Positions 33,812 to 42,889 of a DNA stretch of 64,000 nt are shown here, in pieces. Source of the stretch: an uncultured Alphaproteobacteria bacterium (GTDB lineage Bacteria; Pseudomonadota; Alphaproteobacteria; CAAHEQ01; UBA3637); contig CALXXW010000013.1 of assembly GCA_944392785.1 (NCBI GenBank), positions 1-64,000 of the forward strand, in the 5' to 3' direction. The translations under genes were made by a program, and so were the position numbers. The notes beneath the pieces were generated by a model. The model was not told the origin of the DNA. It made no database searches and was given only the letters and a program-made list of their open reading frames with translations. Position 1 is the stretch's first letter, and each line of letters begins with the position of its first letter.

Positions 33812-34549
33812 ATGGCCATTATTCCAGAAAAAGGTTTGGTTGTGTCTCATTTAAGTAAAAGTTATAAACGTCGTGTCGTGTTGCGTGATGTCTCTATGAA
33901 TGTGCAACTAGGAGAGGCTGTCGGTTTGTTGGGACCGAATGGAGCCGGTAAAACGACCTCTTTTTATTGTGTGACGGGTTTAATTTCTCCCAATGCCGGT
34001 AAAATAACGTTGAACGGGATAGATATTACACAGTATCCGGTTTATCGTCGTGCACGACTGGGAATTGGCTATTTACCTCAAGAGGCTTCTATTTTTCGTG
34101 GGTTGAATGTTGAGGATAATATTCGAGCCGTTTTGGAGGTCGTTGAAAAAAATCCGGATAAACGAGAGCGGGATTTAGATGCCTTGCTAAAAGAGTTTTC
34201 TATTGAACATTTGCGTTTTTCTCCCTCTCGGGCATTATCAGGAGGAGAGAGGCGTCGTCTTGAAATTGCACGTGCTCTTGCTTCACGTCCTTCTTATATT
34301 TTATTGGATGAGCCATTGGCGGGGATTGATCCGATTGCCGTTAATGAGATTAAAGAGTTGGTGGCACAATTAAAAAATCGTGGTCTGGGAGTTCTAATCA
34401 CCGATCATAACGTTCGTGAAACGCTTAGTATTATTGATCGAGCTTATATTTTGCACGATGGTGTTGTCTTGAAGCAAGGTACGCCGGAAGAAATTATTGC
34501 CGATGAGAATGTGCGAAAAACATATTTAGGAAAAAATTTCTCTTTGTGA
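33812..34549 (+). CDS. lptB: LPS export ABC transporter ATP-binding protein LptB
   Basis: ATPase that drives LPS extraction with LptF and LptG (not in the window). Walker A GPNGAGKTT, Q-loop YLPQEASIFRGL, signature LSGGERRRLEIARAL, Walker B ILLDEPLAGIDP and the H-loop ITDHNVRET are complete. Length 245 aa is normal. It follows lptCA by one base, behind GGAGAAATAAG. Unlike many Alphaproteobacteria, rpoN does not follow; a phosphofructokinase with its own promoter does. Confidence 0.97.
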   Translation: MAIIPEKGLVVSHLSKSYKRRVVLRDVSMNVQLGEAVGLLGPNGAGKTTSFYCVTGLISPNAGKITLNGIDITQYPVYRRARLGIGYLPQEASIFRGLNVEDNIRAVLEVVEKNPDKRERDLDALLKEFSIEHLRFSPSRALSGGERRRLEIARALASRPSYILLDEPLAGIDPIAVNEIKELVAQLKNRGLGVLITDHNVRETLSIIDRAYILHDGVVLKQGTPEEIIADENVRKTYLGKNFSL

Positions 34550-34558
34550 ACTTTTTTC

Positions 34559-34587
34559 TGGAAAGTTAATAAAAAAAAGAGTATAAC
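34559..34587 (+). promoter_or_regulatory. possible promoter for phosphofructokinase
   Basis: TGGAAA at 34559-34564 and TATAAC at 34582-34587, 17 bp apart. AAAGGAAAAAT lies just before the ATG. Confidence 0.4.
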
Positions 34588-34622
34588 TTTTCTACTTAAG
34601 AATTTTAACGAAAGGAAAAATA

Positions 34623-35714
34623 ATGTCAGAAATTAAAAGAATAGGCGTGTTGACAAGTGGTGGTGACTGTGCCGGTTTAAACACAGCTATCCGTGCTATC
34701 ACATTCGGAGCTCTGGAAAAAGGTTGGGAAGTTTATGGAATTCACAATGCAACCGATGGTTTATTTGTTCGGCCGATGTGGTATCAAAAGTTAAGTATGA
34801 GTGATTTTAATTTTCCCTTTGCCACTTTGGGTGGAACGATGTTGGGAACGAACAATTCCGGGAATCCTCACTTGTTGACGCGTGAGGATGGAACGCGGGA
34901 GGAATTAACGGATAATGAGTTGATTCAACGCTTTACGGATGGTGTTAAGGAATTAGGGCTTTCGGCTTTAGTGGTCATCGGTGGAGATGGTTCAATGGCG
35001 ATAGTCAGTAAATACTGTAAAGCAGCGGGTATTTCCATGATCGGTATTCCGAAAACGATGGATAATGATGCACCCGGAACGGATTTGGCAATCGGATTCC
35101 AAACAGCTCGTTCGGTTGTGACAGATGCTTTGGATAAGTTGGATACAACGGCAACCAGCCATAACCGTGTGATGGTCGTTGAAGTTATGGGACGTGGTGC
35201 CGGTCATTTAGCTTTAGAAGCGGCGATTTCCGGCTTTGCCGATGTCGCGTTGATACCGGAAATTCCCTATACATATGAGGGGCTTGTCAATCGTTTACGC
35301 CAAGGAATTGCTCAAGGACGCAAACATGCTTTAGTCGTTGTGGCCGAAGGAATAAAGACACCCGAAGGTAAACACTGTTATGCCTTGAATGGTCGGACAT
35401 TTAGCGGCGTGTCATCGTGGGTTGCGGAAAAGTTATCTGCGGATGGTTTCAATGTTCGTGCAAATGTTTTGGGGCATATTCAACGGGCAGGAAGTCCTGT
35501 GGCCGGTGATCGTATCTTGGCGTCCTCTTTTGCCGTGCGAGCCATAGAGTTATTGGCCGAAGGAAAAAATAATCGTGTGGTTATTTATAAGGACGGTCAT
35601 GTGCAAGATAAAGATTTAGATGAAATTCTTAAAATTGCTAATACACCGGTAGACCCACAAGGAGAAATGGTTAAAATTGCTCGTGGACTGGGAATCTATA
35701 TTGGTGAAAATTAG
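34623..35714 (+). CDS. 6-phosphofructokinase, mixed ATP/PPi-type signature
   Basis: Phosphorylates fructose-6-phosphate in glycolysis. LTSGGDCAGLNTAIR at the N-terminus and the catalytic PKTMDND loop (K144 to D149), the MGRGAGHLALEAA segment and HIQRAGSP define the PFKA fold. The two positions that set the phosphate donor disagree: GGDGS (120-124) keeps the Gly typical of ATP enzymes, while Lys144 in PKTMDND is typical of PPi enzymes. This combination occurs in the so-called group III or clade X enzymes, whose donor cannot be predicted. Length 363 aa fits. Together with ppdK it could give a PPi-linked glycolysis. A DUF465 gene follows 53 bases later. Confidence 0.92.
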   Translation: MSEIKRIGVLTSGGDCAGLNTAIRAITFGALEKGWEVYGIHNATDGLFVRPMWYQKLSMSDFNFPFATLGGTMLGTNNSGNPHLLTREDGTREELTDNELIQRFTDGVKELGLSALVVIGGDGSMAIVSKYCKAAGISMIGIPKTMDNDAPGTDLAIGFQTARSVVTDALDKLDTTATSHNRVMVVEVMGRGAGHLALEAAISGFADVALIPEIPYTYEGLVNRLRQGIAQGRKHALVVVAEGIKTPEGKHCYALNGRTFSGVSSWVAEKLSADGFNVRANVLGHIQRAGSPVAGDRILASSFAVRAIELLAEGKNNRVVIYKDGHVQDKDLDEILKIANTPVDPQGEMVKIARGLGIYIGEN

Positions 35715-35767
35715 TCCTTGCTTTTTATGCAGGCAGGTTATATAGTTATTTAAGTAAAGGAGGAAAA

Positions 35768-35947
35768 ATGACAGAGAAAATTCAAAAACACCTAGAGGCC
35801 CTTAAGGCACGTCATGCTGAATTGGATGCTAAAATCGCCGAAGAAATGGCGCGTCCTTTGCCGGACGATATGGTCATTCAAGAATGTAAAAAACAAAAGT
35901 TAGCTATTAAACAGGAAATTGAAGAAGTCGAAAAAAAATTAGCATAA
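35768..35947 (+). CDS. DUF465 (YdcH-like) small coiled-coil protein
   Basis: A 59-residue, highly charged helical protein: HLEALKARHAELDAKIAEE, then PLPDD, then a second helix rich in Lys and Glu ending EEVEKKLA. This is the DUF465 helical-hairpin pattern. Function unknown; members are common in Proteobacteria. AAAGGAGGAAAA gives a strong ribosome binding site, and a perfect terminator follows the stop. Confidence 0.85.
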   Translation: MTEKIQKHLEALKARHAELDAKIAEEMARPLPDDMVIQECKKQKLAIKQEIEEVEKKLA

Positions 35948-35963
35948 CTTCCTAAAAGAGGGT

Positions 35964-35994
35964 AAAGCCTCGTTGTTAAGACGAGGCTTTTTTT
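35964..35994 (+). terminator. rho-independent terminator after DUF465 gene
   Basis: AAAGCCTCGT and ACGAGGCTTT form a ten-base perfect stem with a 7-base loop and a TTTT tail. Confidence 0.92.
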
Positions 35995-36029
35995 GGGGAA
36001 AGATAACAAGGAGGGAGGGGAGAAAGGAT

Positions 36030-37310
36030 ATGTTCGTTGCGAAAAATCCATTAAAAATTATGAATTGGGCATCTTTTTTGCAGACCCAGATTTATATGTT
36101 GCCCATTTTGTTATTATTTTATCAGGCGAATGGATTAACGACCGGTGATTTCTTTTTGTTCCAGGGGATTTTTTCAATTTGTGCTTTGATATTTGAAATT
36201 CCTGCTGGTTATATTGGCGATATTTTCCCTCGAAAGAATATCTTAATTTTATCGTATAGTTTATTTTTAACGCGGTTAGTTATTTGGTTCTTTTTTGCTC
36301 AATATGGTTATTGGCCGATTTTAATGGGAGAAGTGTTATATGCGGCCTCTAAGTCATTTTTTTCAGGTATATCGGATGGTTATATATATGATTATCTGAA
36401 AAGTATTGGCAAGACAAAAAAAATGCTTAAGCAATATGGACATTTTAATTTTTACATGTCAGTAGGTACGGCAGTCGCTTCTTTGTTGGGGGCGTATTTG
36501 TATGGCACTATTTCTGTTTGGAGCAAAGAAAAGTTTGGTGTGGATTATGGCTTTTTGACCTTGATCGTAATTGAGATGATTTTTAACACGTCCAGTATTA
36601 TGATGTTGCTCTTTTTACCGAATGTGCCCTCAGCCAAGCGAAAAATACCAAGTATTTCAGAAAAGTATAAAGACTTATATCAAATTGCCAAAAAAACATT
36701 TGCCAGTGAAAAATTATCCTCTTATGTTGTGTTTTCGGGGTTGTTGGCCGGAACAACGATGATTTTTGTTTGGAGCTTTCAACCGTTAATGAAAGCGGTC
36801 GGAATCCCCGTGACATTGTTCGGCGTTGTGTATTTTATCAATCATTTTATTCGTGCGACTGCCGGTTATTTTTTACATAAAATCGTTGCTTTTTTCACGC
36901 TTAAGCGATTAGGAGAAATAACATATGTGCTGTTTTTTGCTGCATTTGGCGTTGCTTTCTTAATGACAAAACTGAACCATCCGCCTCTTTGGGTGAGTTT
37001 TGCAATATTGACGTTTATCTGTATCGTGATTGGTTTCCAGTTAAGCTTTACCTTGGGAAGTGTTAGTCGTATTCACTCGATTGTCACGTCGGATATACGT
37101 GCAACGGTTTCATCTTTGAATACAATGTTTTCTCGGTTGATGTCTGGTTTCTTCTTGATTTTATTTAAGTTTTTATTGGATGGAACCATAGGCTCTTCAT
37201 ATTTTATCTATATAGCCATCCTCTGTTTCGGGGCTATTCCTCTGCTCAAGTTGTTGCGGATTCAAGATAGGACAAATGAGAGCGAGGCAACAAATAACCA
37301 ACCAAGCTAA
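36030..37310 (+). CDS. MFS transporter
   Basis: A 426-residue polytopic protein with about 11-12 hydrophobic segments and the MFS loop motif after segment 2 (EIPAGYIGDIFPRKN, a variant of G-x-x-x-D-x-x-G-R-K). The repeated half is less conserved. It has no recognisable substrate signature, so the cargo is unknown. AGAAAGGAT precedes the ATG; an in-frame TTG upstream at 35973 lies within the terminator and was rejected. Its stop codon abuts that of the converging mutL with no gap. Confidence 0.85.
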   Translation: MFVAKNPLKIMNWASFLQTQIYMLPILLLFYQANGLTTGDFFLFQGIFSICALIFEIPAGYIGDIFPRKNILILSYSLFLTRLVIWFFFAQYGYWPILMGEVLYAASKSFFSGISDGYIYDYLKSIGKTKKMLKQYGHFNFYMSVGTAVASLLGAYLYGTISVWSKEKFGVDYGFLTLIVIEMIFNTSSIMMLLFLPNVPSAKRKIPSISEKYKDLYQIAKKTFASEKLSSYVVFSGLLAGTTMIFVWSFQPLMKAVGIPVTLFGVVYFINHFIRATAGYFLHKIVAFFTLKRLGEITYVLFFAAFGVAFLMTKLNHPPLWVSFAILTFICIVIGFQLSFTLGSVSRIHSIVTSDIRATVSSLNTMFSRLMSGFFLILFKFLLDGTIGSSYFIYIAILCFGAIPLLKLLRIQDRTNESEATNNQPS

Positions 37311-39074
37311 TTACTTTATCCGACCGAACAGGCGCTCAATATCTGATTTCTTCAATTCAATATAGGTTGGACGGCCATGAATGCATTGTCCTGATGTGTT
37401 GCATGTTTCCATTTGGCGTAAAAGGGCATTCATTTCCTCCAACGTCAACACACGTCCGGCACGAATAGACCCATGACATGCCATCTTGGCACAAATATCT
37501 TTCATTTTGTCTTTCAGTAGAATCGTGTCGTCAAAGGTTTTGAGGGTATCGACTAAATCCTGTATGGTTTTTTTGATGTCTGTTTTGTCAAGCAGAGCCG
37601 GAATTTCACGTATAGCCACACAATCTGTGCCAAAAGCATCAATGACCCAACCCAGTGTTTGTAGCTCGTTTTTGCGAGCATTCAGCAGATCTACTTCATC
37701 AGGCGTTAAATCCATCACTTCCGGAATTAAAAGGAGCTGAGTTTCCATATGAGTTGTTATCTGAGCCATCAGTCGTTCATAAGTGAGACGCTCATGTGCA
37801 GCATGTTGATCTGTAATAATAATGCTATCCGGTGTTTGTGAAATAATGTATGTTTGATGCAGCTGAGCTTTGGCAAAACCCAAAGGCGGCGGAAGAGGGG
37901 TTTCGTCTGTTAGGGCAGAGGTCTCTGTTCTTTCCGGCGTAGCCCGAACACTGAAGGAATCTTGGAGAGAGAAAGCTGGTTGCATATTTCCCGTCAAGGT
38001 AGGGTTAGCCCTCTTTGCTTGCCTTTCCGGAATAAAGTGAGGGACAGCTTTGTCAAGTGCACCGATACTGATGGTGCTGGAGGTTCGATGTCCGTTTTCA
38101 GCCAATGCATGACGTAGCGAAGCGACCAGCATCCCTCGAATTCGTCCGCTGTTTTGAAAGCGTACTTCTATTTTTGCCGGATGTACATTCACATCTACCT
38201 CTGTGTTGGGAATCTGTAGAAAAAGAGCCAGTACAGGATGGCTGTCATGATCGATTAATCCTTGAAAAGCCCCACGAATGGCGCCGGAAAGCATTTTATC
38301 TCGGATAAAACGTCCGTTAACAAAAAGATATTGTTCAGCGCTGGTTGCACGTGTATAAGTCGGTAGTCCGACAAAACCCGTTAGGTGAATATCTTCATAG
38401 GAAGCTTGAACCGGTATCGCATTTTCTTTAAAATTTTTCCCAATGACAAGAGAAATGCGCTCCAACAAAGACGATGCCGGCGGATAAGATAGAAGTTGAC
38501 GTTTGTCATCAGCTAATGAAAACCCAATGTTGGGATAGGCCATGGCCAAGCGATTAACAATATCTTTGATATAATTTTGTTCCGTTTGAGTCGTCTTCAT
38601 AAACTTCAAACGAGCAGGGGTTGCGTAGAATAAATCACGTACTTCCACGGTTGTTCCAAATCCGGCCGGTGTAGGGGTGGGAGCATGCTTTTCCCCGGCA
38701 TCGACTTTAATTTGCCAGGCCTCTGAGGCCCCTTTCGGGCGAGAGGTGAGTGAAAAATGTGAAACAGAGGCAATAGAGGGTAAAGCTTCTCCGCGAAAAC
38801 CCAAAAAATGGATATTAAACAGATCTTCAGTCGGCAGCTTACTTGTTGCATGGCGTTCAACAGCCAATATGAGCTCTTCTCGCGACATACCCTTTCCATT
38901 ATCCGAGACAGAAAAATAGGTTCGACCTCCATCTGCCAGGCGGATATCAATTTGGGTGGCTTGGGCGTCAATCGCATTTTCAACAAGCTCTTTGACCGCC
39001 GACGCCGGTCGTTCAACCACTTCGCCGGCAGCGATTTGATTGATCAGGTTCTGAGGAAGTAAGCGTATGGTCAT
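37311..39074 (-). CDS. mutL: DNA mismatch repair protein MutL (endonuclease type)
   Basis: GHKL ATPase that links MutS to strand nicking. ELVENAIDAQA (with catalytic Glu32), DNGKGM, ATSKL and GFRGEALPSIASV are the ATPase motifs. The C-terminal half carries DQHAAHERLTYE (from 422), the endonuclease metal motif DQHA(x)2E(x)4E, together with ACHGSIRAG and the C-terminal CIHGRP, so this MutL should nick DNA by itself, as in bacteria without MutH. Length 587 aa. An AAAGGAAAG stretch precedes the ATG. Confidence 0.96.
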   Translation of the reverse strand: MTIRLLPQNLINQIAAGEVVERPASAVKELVENAIDAQATQIDIRLADGGRTYFSVSDNGKGMSREELILAVERHATSKLPTEDLFNIHFLGFRGEALPSIASVSHFSLTSRPKGASEAWQIKVDAGEKHAPTPTPAGFGTTVEVRDLFYATPARLKFMKTTQTEQNYIKDIVNRLAMAYPNIGFSLADDKRQLLSYPPASSLLERISLVIGKNFKENAIPVQASYEDIHLTGFVGLPTYTRATSAEQYLFVNGRFIRDKMLSGAIRGAFQGLIDHDSHPVLALFLQIPNTEVDVNVHPAKIEVRFQNSGRIRGMLVASLRHALAENGHRTSSTISIGALDKAVPHFIPERQAKRANPTLTGNMQPAFSLQDSFSVRATPERTETSALTDETPLPPPLGFAKAQLHQTYIISQTPDSIIITDQHAAHERLTYERLMAQITTHMETQLLLIPEVMDLTPDEVDLLNARKNELQTLGWVIDAFGTDCVAIREIPALLDKTDIKKTIQDLVDTLKTFDDTILLKDKMKDICAKMACHGSIRAGRVLTLEEMNALLRQMETCNTSGQCIHGRPTYIELKKSDIERLFGRIK

Positions 39075-39093
39075 ATTTCTTTCCTTTGTGTTA

Positions 39094-39122
39094 ATTATAT
39101 CTTAAGGTGATACAAAAAGCAA
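39094..39122 (-). promoter_or_regulatory. sigma70-type promoter for mutL
   Basis: On the leftward strand TTGCTT (39117-39122), 17-bp spacer, perfect TATAAT (39094-39099). Confidence 0.6.
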
Positions 39123-39138
39123 TGAAAAAGAGAGAGAG

Positions 39139-39166
39139 TTGACAAATAAACAAATGATGCTAAACT
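39139..39166 (+). promoter_or_regulatory. strong promoter for the small lipoprotein-like gene
   Basis: TTGACA at 39139-39144, 16-bp spacer, TAAACT at 39161-39166; same elements as the promoter at 26351. Confidence 0.65.
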
Positions 39167-39189
39167 GAATAAAGAAAGGAGTGTTTCAT

Positions 39190-39432
39190 TTGTCTCAACA
39201 AAAACATAAAGAAATTCGGCGTTTATTAACAGGTCTGTCATTGCTGGGCAGTATGATAGCGACCAGTGGGTGCGTTGTGCATCATAATCCCTCTTATTGC
39301 GATAGTTATTATCAAACGCATGAAAGTGTCATCGTTCCAATTGTGGTGCCGTTAATTATGCCGGCGCGTTTAGATACGACATGGCGATATACGCCTTATT
39401 GGGTGCGCCCCATTCATGATCTTTTCCGTTAA
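39190..39432 (+). CDS. small exported protein, possible lipoprotein
   Basis: An 80-residue protein: basic N-terminus, hydrophobic core and IATSGCV, which is close to a lipobox (the small residues before Cys fit, the -3 position is less typical). The mature part is short, Tyr- and His-rich, and ends with a proline-containing PYWVRPIHDLFR. Start: the TTG at 39190 is eight bases from AAAGGAG, whereas the GTG at 39181 overlaps that binding site. It is a single-gene unit with its own promoter and terminator. No family recognised. Confidence 0.6.
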   Translation: MSQQKHKEIRRLLTGLSLLGSMIATSGCVVHHNPSYCDSYYQTHESVIVPIVVPLIMPARLDTTWRYTPYWVRPIHDLFR

Positions 39433-39436
39433 AGGT

Positions 39437-39474
39437 AAAACGGCTCCCCTTTTTTGAAGAGAGCCGTTTTTTTT
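39437..39474. terminator. bidirectional terminator between lipoprotein gene and pgi
   Basis: AAAACGGCTC and GAGCCGTTTT form a ten-base perfect stem, loop of 14 bases, then TTTT. Confidence 0.9.
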
Positions 39475-39483
39475 GAGGAGGGG

Positions 39484-41085
39484 TTAAGGATGGCGTTTTT
39501 CGCGTATTTTTTGTATTAAAGCATTTGTTGAAGAATCATGATTAAGATTTTGAGAATAATCTTTAATTTCTTTCAAAACTGTTTTTGCTAATTGTTTTCC
39601 GAGCTCAACGCCAAACTGGTCGAAAGAGTTCACTTTCCAAATCACCCCTTGCACAAAGATTTTGTGCTCGTATAGAGCGATTAACGAACCGAAGACGCGA
39701 GGTGTCATCTTGTCAAAGAGCAACATATTACTGGGGTGATTTCCTTGAAAGATCTTAAAAGGAATCAAGGATTCCGGAGTTCCTTCGTCACGAACTTCTT
39801 CAGCGGTTTTCCCACGCATCAGAGCTTCGGCCTGCGCAACGACATTCGCTAGTAGAATCGGATGATGATCACCTGTTTCATTTAGAGAATGAATAGGTGC
39901 AATGAAGTCTATAGGGATAAGATGTGTCCCTTGATGAATCAGCTGGTAAAATGAATGTTGTCCGTTTGTTCCGGGTTCCCCAAACAAGATGGGACCTGTG
40001 TGATAAGAGATGGGCATGCCACTTTTTTGAACGCTTTTACCGTTGCTTTCCATATCCAGTTGTTGCAAATATGCGGGTAATCTGTTCAGGTATTGATCAT
40101 AGGGGAGAACGGCATAACTTTCAGCTCCTAAATATGTCGTATACCATAACCCGATTAATCCCATTAAAACAGGCATGTTTTTGTCAAAGGGAGCGGTTAA
40201 GAAGTGTTGATCCATTTCATAGGCACCGGTTAACATATCTATAAAATTATCATACCCGATACCAATCATTAATGAAAGACCAATAGCCGACCACATGGAA
40301 TAACGTCCGCCGACAAAGTCCCAAAAAACAAACATATTTTCTGGGTTAATACCGAATGCTCGGACAGCCTCGATATTGGTTGAGACAGCGACAAAATGTC
40401 TTGAAACGGCTTCTTCTCCCAACTGTGCCACCAACCAAGCGCGAGCCGTTTGGGCATTTGTCAGAGTTTCTTGGGTTGTGAATGTTTTAGATGAAATAAT
40501 AAACAGTGTTCTATCAGCAGGACACTTTTTTAACGTTTCGACAATGTCCGTTCCATCAACATTAGATACGAAATGAAATTGAATATCTTTTGTTTTGTAA
40601 AAGGCTAAAGCATTCATTGCCATTGCCGGACCTAAATCCGATCCACCGATACCGATATTGACGACATGGGTTATGGTTTTTCCTGTGGCTCCGATCCATT
40701 TTCCTTGACGCACATCATCCGAAAAGACATGCATTTTATCTAAGACCATGTTGATTTCAGGCATTACATCGTGACCATCTACATAAATCGGATGATTGTC
40801 CCGATTGCGCAGAGCAATATGAAGCACCGGCCTGTTTTCCGTGGTGTTAATACGTTTACCTTCGAACATATCTTGTCGAGCCTGAGCAAGCCCGGACTCA
40901 TGTGCCAGGCGTTGTAAAAGTGTCATTGTTTCGTCTGTAATATGGTTTTTGGAATAGTCTAACAAAAACTCACCGAAAGTCACATGAAACTTTTGAAAGC
41001 GGTTGGGATCTGCAGCGAATAAATCGCGCATGTGTTTTGTTTTCATCATCTCGGCATGAGCAACGAGATCTGTATAAATTGTCAT
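39484..41085 (-). CDS. pgi: glucose-6-phosphate isomerase
   Basis: Interconverts glucose-6-phosphate and fructose-6-phosphate. [52 protein letters not shown] (SIS/PGI signature) and [15 protein letters not shown] with the catalytic region are present, and the C-terminal [14 protein letters not shown] is the second signature. Length 533 aa. It is the last gene of lspA-lipoprotein-pgi; its ATG overlaps the lipoprotein stop (ATGA). Placing a glycolytic gene after lspA is unusual. Confidence 0.97.
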   Translation of the reverse strand: MTIYTDLVAHAEMMKTKHMRDLFAADPNRFQKFHVTFGEFLLDYSKNHITDETMTLLQRLAHESGLAQARQDMFEGKRINTTENRPVLHIALRNRDNHPIYVDGHDVMPEINMVLDKMHVFSDDVRQGKWIGATGKTITHVVNIGIGGSDLGPAMAMNALAFYKTKDIQFHFVSNVDGTDIVETLKKCPADRTLFIISSKTFTTQETLTNAQTARAWLVAQLGEEAVSRHFVAVSTNIEAVRAFGINPENMFVFWDFVGGRYSMWSAIGLSLMIGIGYDNFIDMLTGAYEMDQHFLTAPFDKNMPVLMGLIGLWYTTYLGAESYAVLPYDQYLNRLPAYLQQLDMESNGKSVQKSGMPISYHTGPILFGEPGTNGQHSFYQLIHQGTHLIPIDFIAPIHSLNETGDHHPILLANVVAQAEALMRGKTAEEVRDEGTPESLIPFKIFQGNHPSNMLLFDKMTPRVFGSLIALYEHKIFVQGVIWKVNSFDQFGVELGKQLAKTVLKEIKDYSQNLNHDSSTNALIQKIREKRHP

Positions 41086-41258
41086 TTTGTTTCTCCTGTT
41101 TTTTCATCTGTTGCGGGTATATGAGGAATCTGATCGAACTCAGGCGGAATAACAATGGATTGTCCATTGACTATTTGCGTTGACGTTGGCTCAGGTTTCT
41201 GAGTACTGCAAGCGGCTAAAAGCGTTCCTGCAAGGATAAGTAAAGCTATATGTTTCAT
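41082..41258 (-). CDS. mini-lipoprotein, DUF3035-like (BamF-type)
   Basis: A 58-residue lipoprotein: signal peptide with lipobox LAAC (Cys at about 17) and a short mature part containing [13 protein letters not shown]. The motif resembles the V-I/V-P-P-D-F segment of DUF3035 lipoproteins, which in Alphaproteobacteria usually sit directly after lspA, as here. It is much shorter than typical DUF3035 proteins, so only the core motif is left. It overlaps lspA by four bases and pgi by four bases. AAGGAAAC precedes the ATG. The BamF link is inference. Confidence 0.65.
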   Translation of the reverse strand: MKHIALLILAGTLLAACSTQKPEPTSTQIVNGQSIVIPPEFDQIPHIPATDEKTGETK

Positions 41259-41710
41259 TTTTGTTTCCTTTTCTGAAAATACATACCATAAAAAATACAA
41301 GCAACACCGATGCAAATAGCGCTATCAGCCAGATTAAAAGCCGGCCAGTGCCATATATCAATATAAACATCTAAAAAGTCTACGACGGCACCTAGGCGGA
41401 TACGATCGATGATATTACCGAGAGCTCCTCCCAGTACCAATGCCAGGCCGAGGCGTGTTATTTTAGCTTTTTCTGCGTGCATCCAGAGAATAAGTCCCCA
41501 ACAAATAGCTAGTGCCAAACCGGAAAGTATCCAAGGCATTATAGGTGATTCAGAGCTTAAAAAAGAAAAACTGACCCCTTTGTTAAAAGTAAGATGCAGG
41601 TTAAAAAAAGGAAGAAGAGGCATTAAGGGCGCCTCCCTTAATGTATGTAAGGCCCATAGTTTTGTTAATTGATCCGCGAAAACAACACACAACGAGACAA
41701 GATAAATCAT
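41255..41710 (-). CDS. lspA: lipoprotein signal peptidase LspA
   Basis: Inner-membrane aspartyl protease that removes signal peptides from prolipoproteins. Four membrane helices; the two catalytic Asp regions are GNIIDRIRLGAVVDFLD and FNLADSAICIGV, plus the LTFNKGVSFSFL (N-x-G-x-x-F) motif. Length 151 aa. It is first in an overlapping operon with a small lipoprotein (a likely substrate) and pgi. Confidence 0.96.
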   Translation of the reverse strand: MIYLVSLCVVFADQLTKLWALHTLREAPLMPLLPFFNLHLTFNKGVSFSFLSSESPIMPWILSGLALAICWGLILWMHAEKAKITRLGLALVLGGALGNIIDRIRLGAVVDFLDVYIDIWHWPAFNLADSAICIGVACIFYGMYFQKRKQK

Positions 41711-41733
41711 GTTAGTTCCTTTTTGTTTTTTTC

Positions 41734-41762
41734 TTTATAATATAAATAATCGCCTTTGTCAT
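41734..41762 (-). promoter_or_regulatory. promoter for lspA operon
   Basis: On the leftward strand ATGACA (41757-41762), 17-bp spacer, TATAAA (41734-41739). AAGGAA lies before the lspA ATG. Confidence 0.5.
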
Positions 41763-41795
41763 TCTTTTTTTTATTTATTTTTGTTTTTTCTGTGT

Positions 41796-41801
41796 TATAA
41801 T
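41796..41801 (+). promoter_or_regulatory. -10 element immediately before the pentapeptide gene
   Basis: TATAAT at 41796-41801 overlaps the first ATG (41800) and ends seven bases before the ATG at 41809, which would place the transcript start at or next to that ATG. The -35 region is only AT-rich. Confidence 0.35.
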
Positions 41802-41808
41802 GCTTCAC

Positions 41809-42885
41809 ATGAGGTACTTAAAACGTCCACAAATGAAGCAAGCCAATGTGAAGGTAAGTGATGCTGATATAGCGTATTTTTCCTTAGGTATCGGTATGCC
41901 GGATAGAGTATTGCCATCGGAAATGTCGGATTATAAAAGCGATGAGCGAGCTGTTCGTTTGGTGGCCGACGTGCATGCCGGCAAAGATTTATCGGGGCAA
42001 GATTTTTCAGGAATCAACTTAAAAAATGCAGATATTTCAGGGGGACGATTTCAGGGGTGTTCATTTCGGGGGGCCGTTTTTTATCAGACAAAGGCTCAGG
42101 GTGCCGATTTTACCGGTTCGGATTTTGAGGGCGCTTATTTTGAAAAAACAGATCTAAGCAAAGCACATCTGAAGGGGGTGAAATTTTGCCATACTTATTT
42201 GCGAGATTTGGATCTGAAAGATGCTGAGATTGATGACGAGACATTACGTCGAATTGATGCTATGGCTTGGCTTATTCGAAAGATTGAAAACGGTGAAATT
42301 GATATTTCCATGTTAACGGCTCCCGAACTGCAGTGTCTTGATTTACGGCGATTGGATTTATCACGTCTGGACTGGCAAAGCATGGATTTTTCCATGTTTG
42401 ATATGGAGGGCGTTTGCTTGCCGGGTGTTCATATTGATCCTAAACAATTATTAGGCCTAGAGACATTAAAGGATTTTATTGATTTTGCCAATTGGAAAGA
42501 AGAGCAGGAGCTAAAACAAGAACAACTTAAAATTTTAAAGAATAAGCAACAGGAGTTGATGGTATATGCGACTAAAGAGGCCGAGGAGGGGGAGCAACAT
42601 TCTCCTTCTCATAGCCCTAAAAAGCGCCCGAAAAAGAAGGGATTACAAACAGAAATTGATACAGATTCTTTAACAGTATCAAGCTCTGTTTTCGAAAAAA
42701 AGACAGATAAGTCACATCAAGACAAAAAACAACCTCAAAAGCTAACGGGAGAAGATACAGAGGACGATACGCATTCAAGAAAGAAAAAAAGTAAAGTCTC
42801 TATTCAAGAGGCAGCTCATGCCCCCAAACAATTAAAAAAGCGAACCTATCAGCTGCAAAAAACACGTCACAAGAACAGAGGATGA
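41809..42885 (+). CDS. pentapeptide-repeat protein with charged C-terminal tail
   Basis: Roughly 358 residues in three parts. After an N-terminal region of about 55 residues comes a pentapeptide-repeat beta-helix (about 58-150: DLSGQDFSG, ADISGGRF, SFRGAVF, ADFTGSDFEGAYF, DLSKAHLKG) and a second short block (LDLRRLDLSRLDWQSMDFSMFD). Then a coiled-coil stretch (WKEEQELKQEQLKILKNKQQ) and a Lys/Ser/Glu-rich tail of about 95 residues that looks disordered. The next gene, a VirD4-type coupling protein, starts four bases after its stop, so the pair is coupled. The tail resembles the basic ends of secreted substrates or DNA-binding adaptors, but this is inference. The start is uncertain: ATG 41800 overlaps a TATAAT, and no ribosome binding site is visible for 41809. 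Confidence 0.75.
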   Translation: MRYLKRPQMKQANVKVSDADIAYFSLGIGMPDRVLPSEMSDYKSDERAVRLVADVHAGKDLSGQDFSGINLKNADISGGRFQGCSFRGAVFYQTKAQGADFTGSDFEGAYFEKTDLSKAHLKGVKFCHTYLRDLDLKDAEIDDETLRRIDAMAWLIRKIENGEIDISMLTAPELQCLDLRRLDLSRLDWQSMDFSMFDMEGVCLPGVHIDPKQLLGLETLKDFIDFANWKEEQELKQEQLKILKNKQQELMVYATKEAEEGEQHSPSHSPKKRPKKKGLQTEIDTDSLTVSSSVFEKKTDKSHQDKKQPQKLTGEDTEDDTHSRKKKSKVSIQEAAHAPKQLKKRTYQLQKTRHKNRG

Positions 42886-42889
42886 CCAT

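Noticed and set aside
41800-41808. ATG at 41800 as start of the pentapeptide gene
   Set aside because: It overlaps a TATAAT -10 element, so it would probably be outside the transcript.
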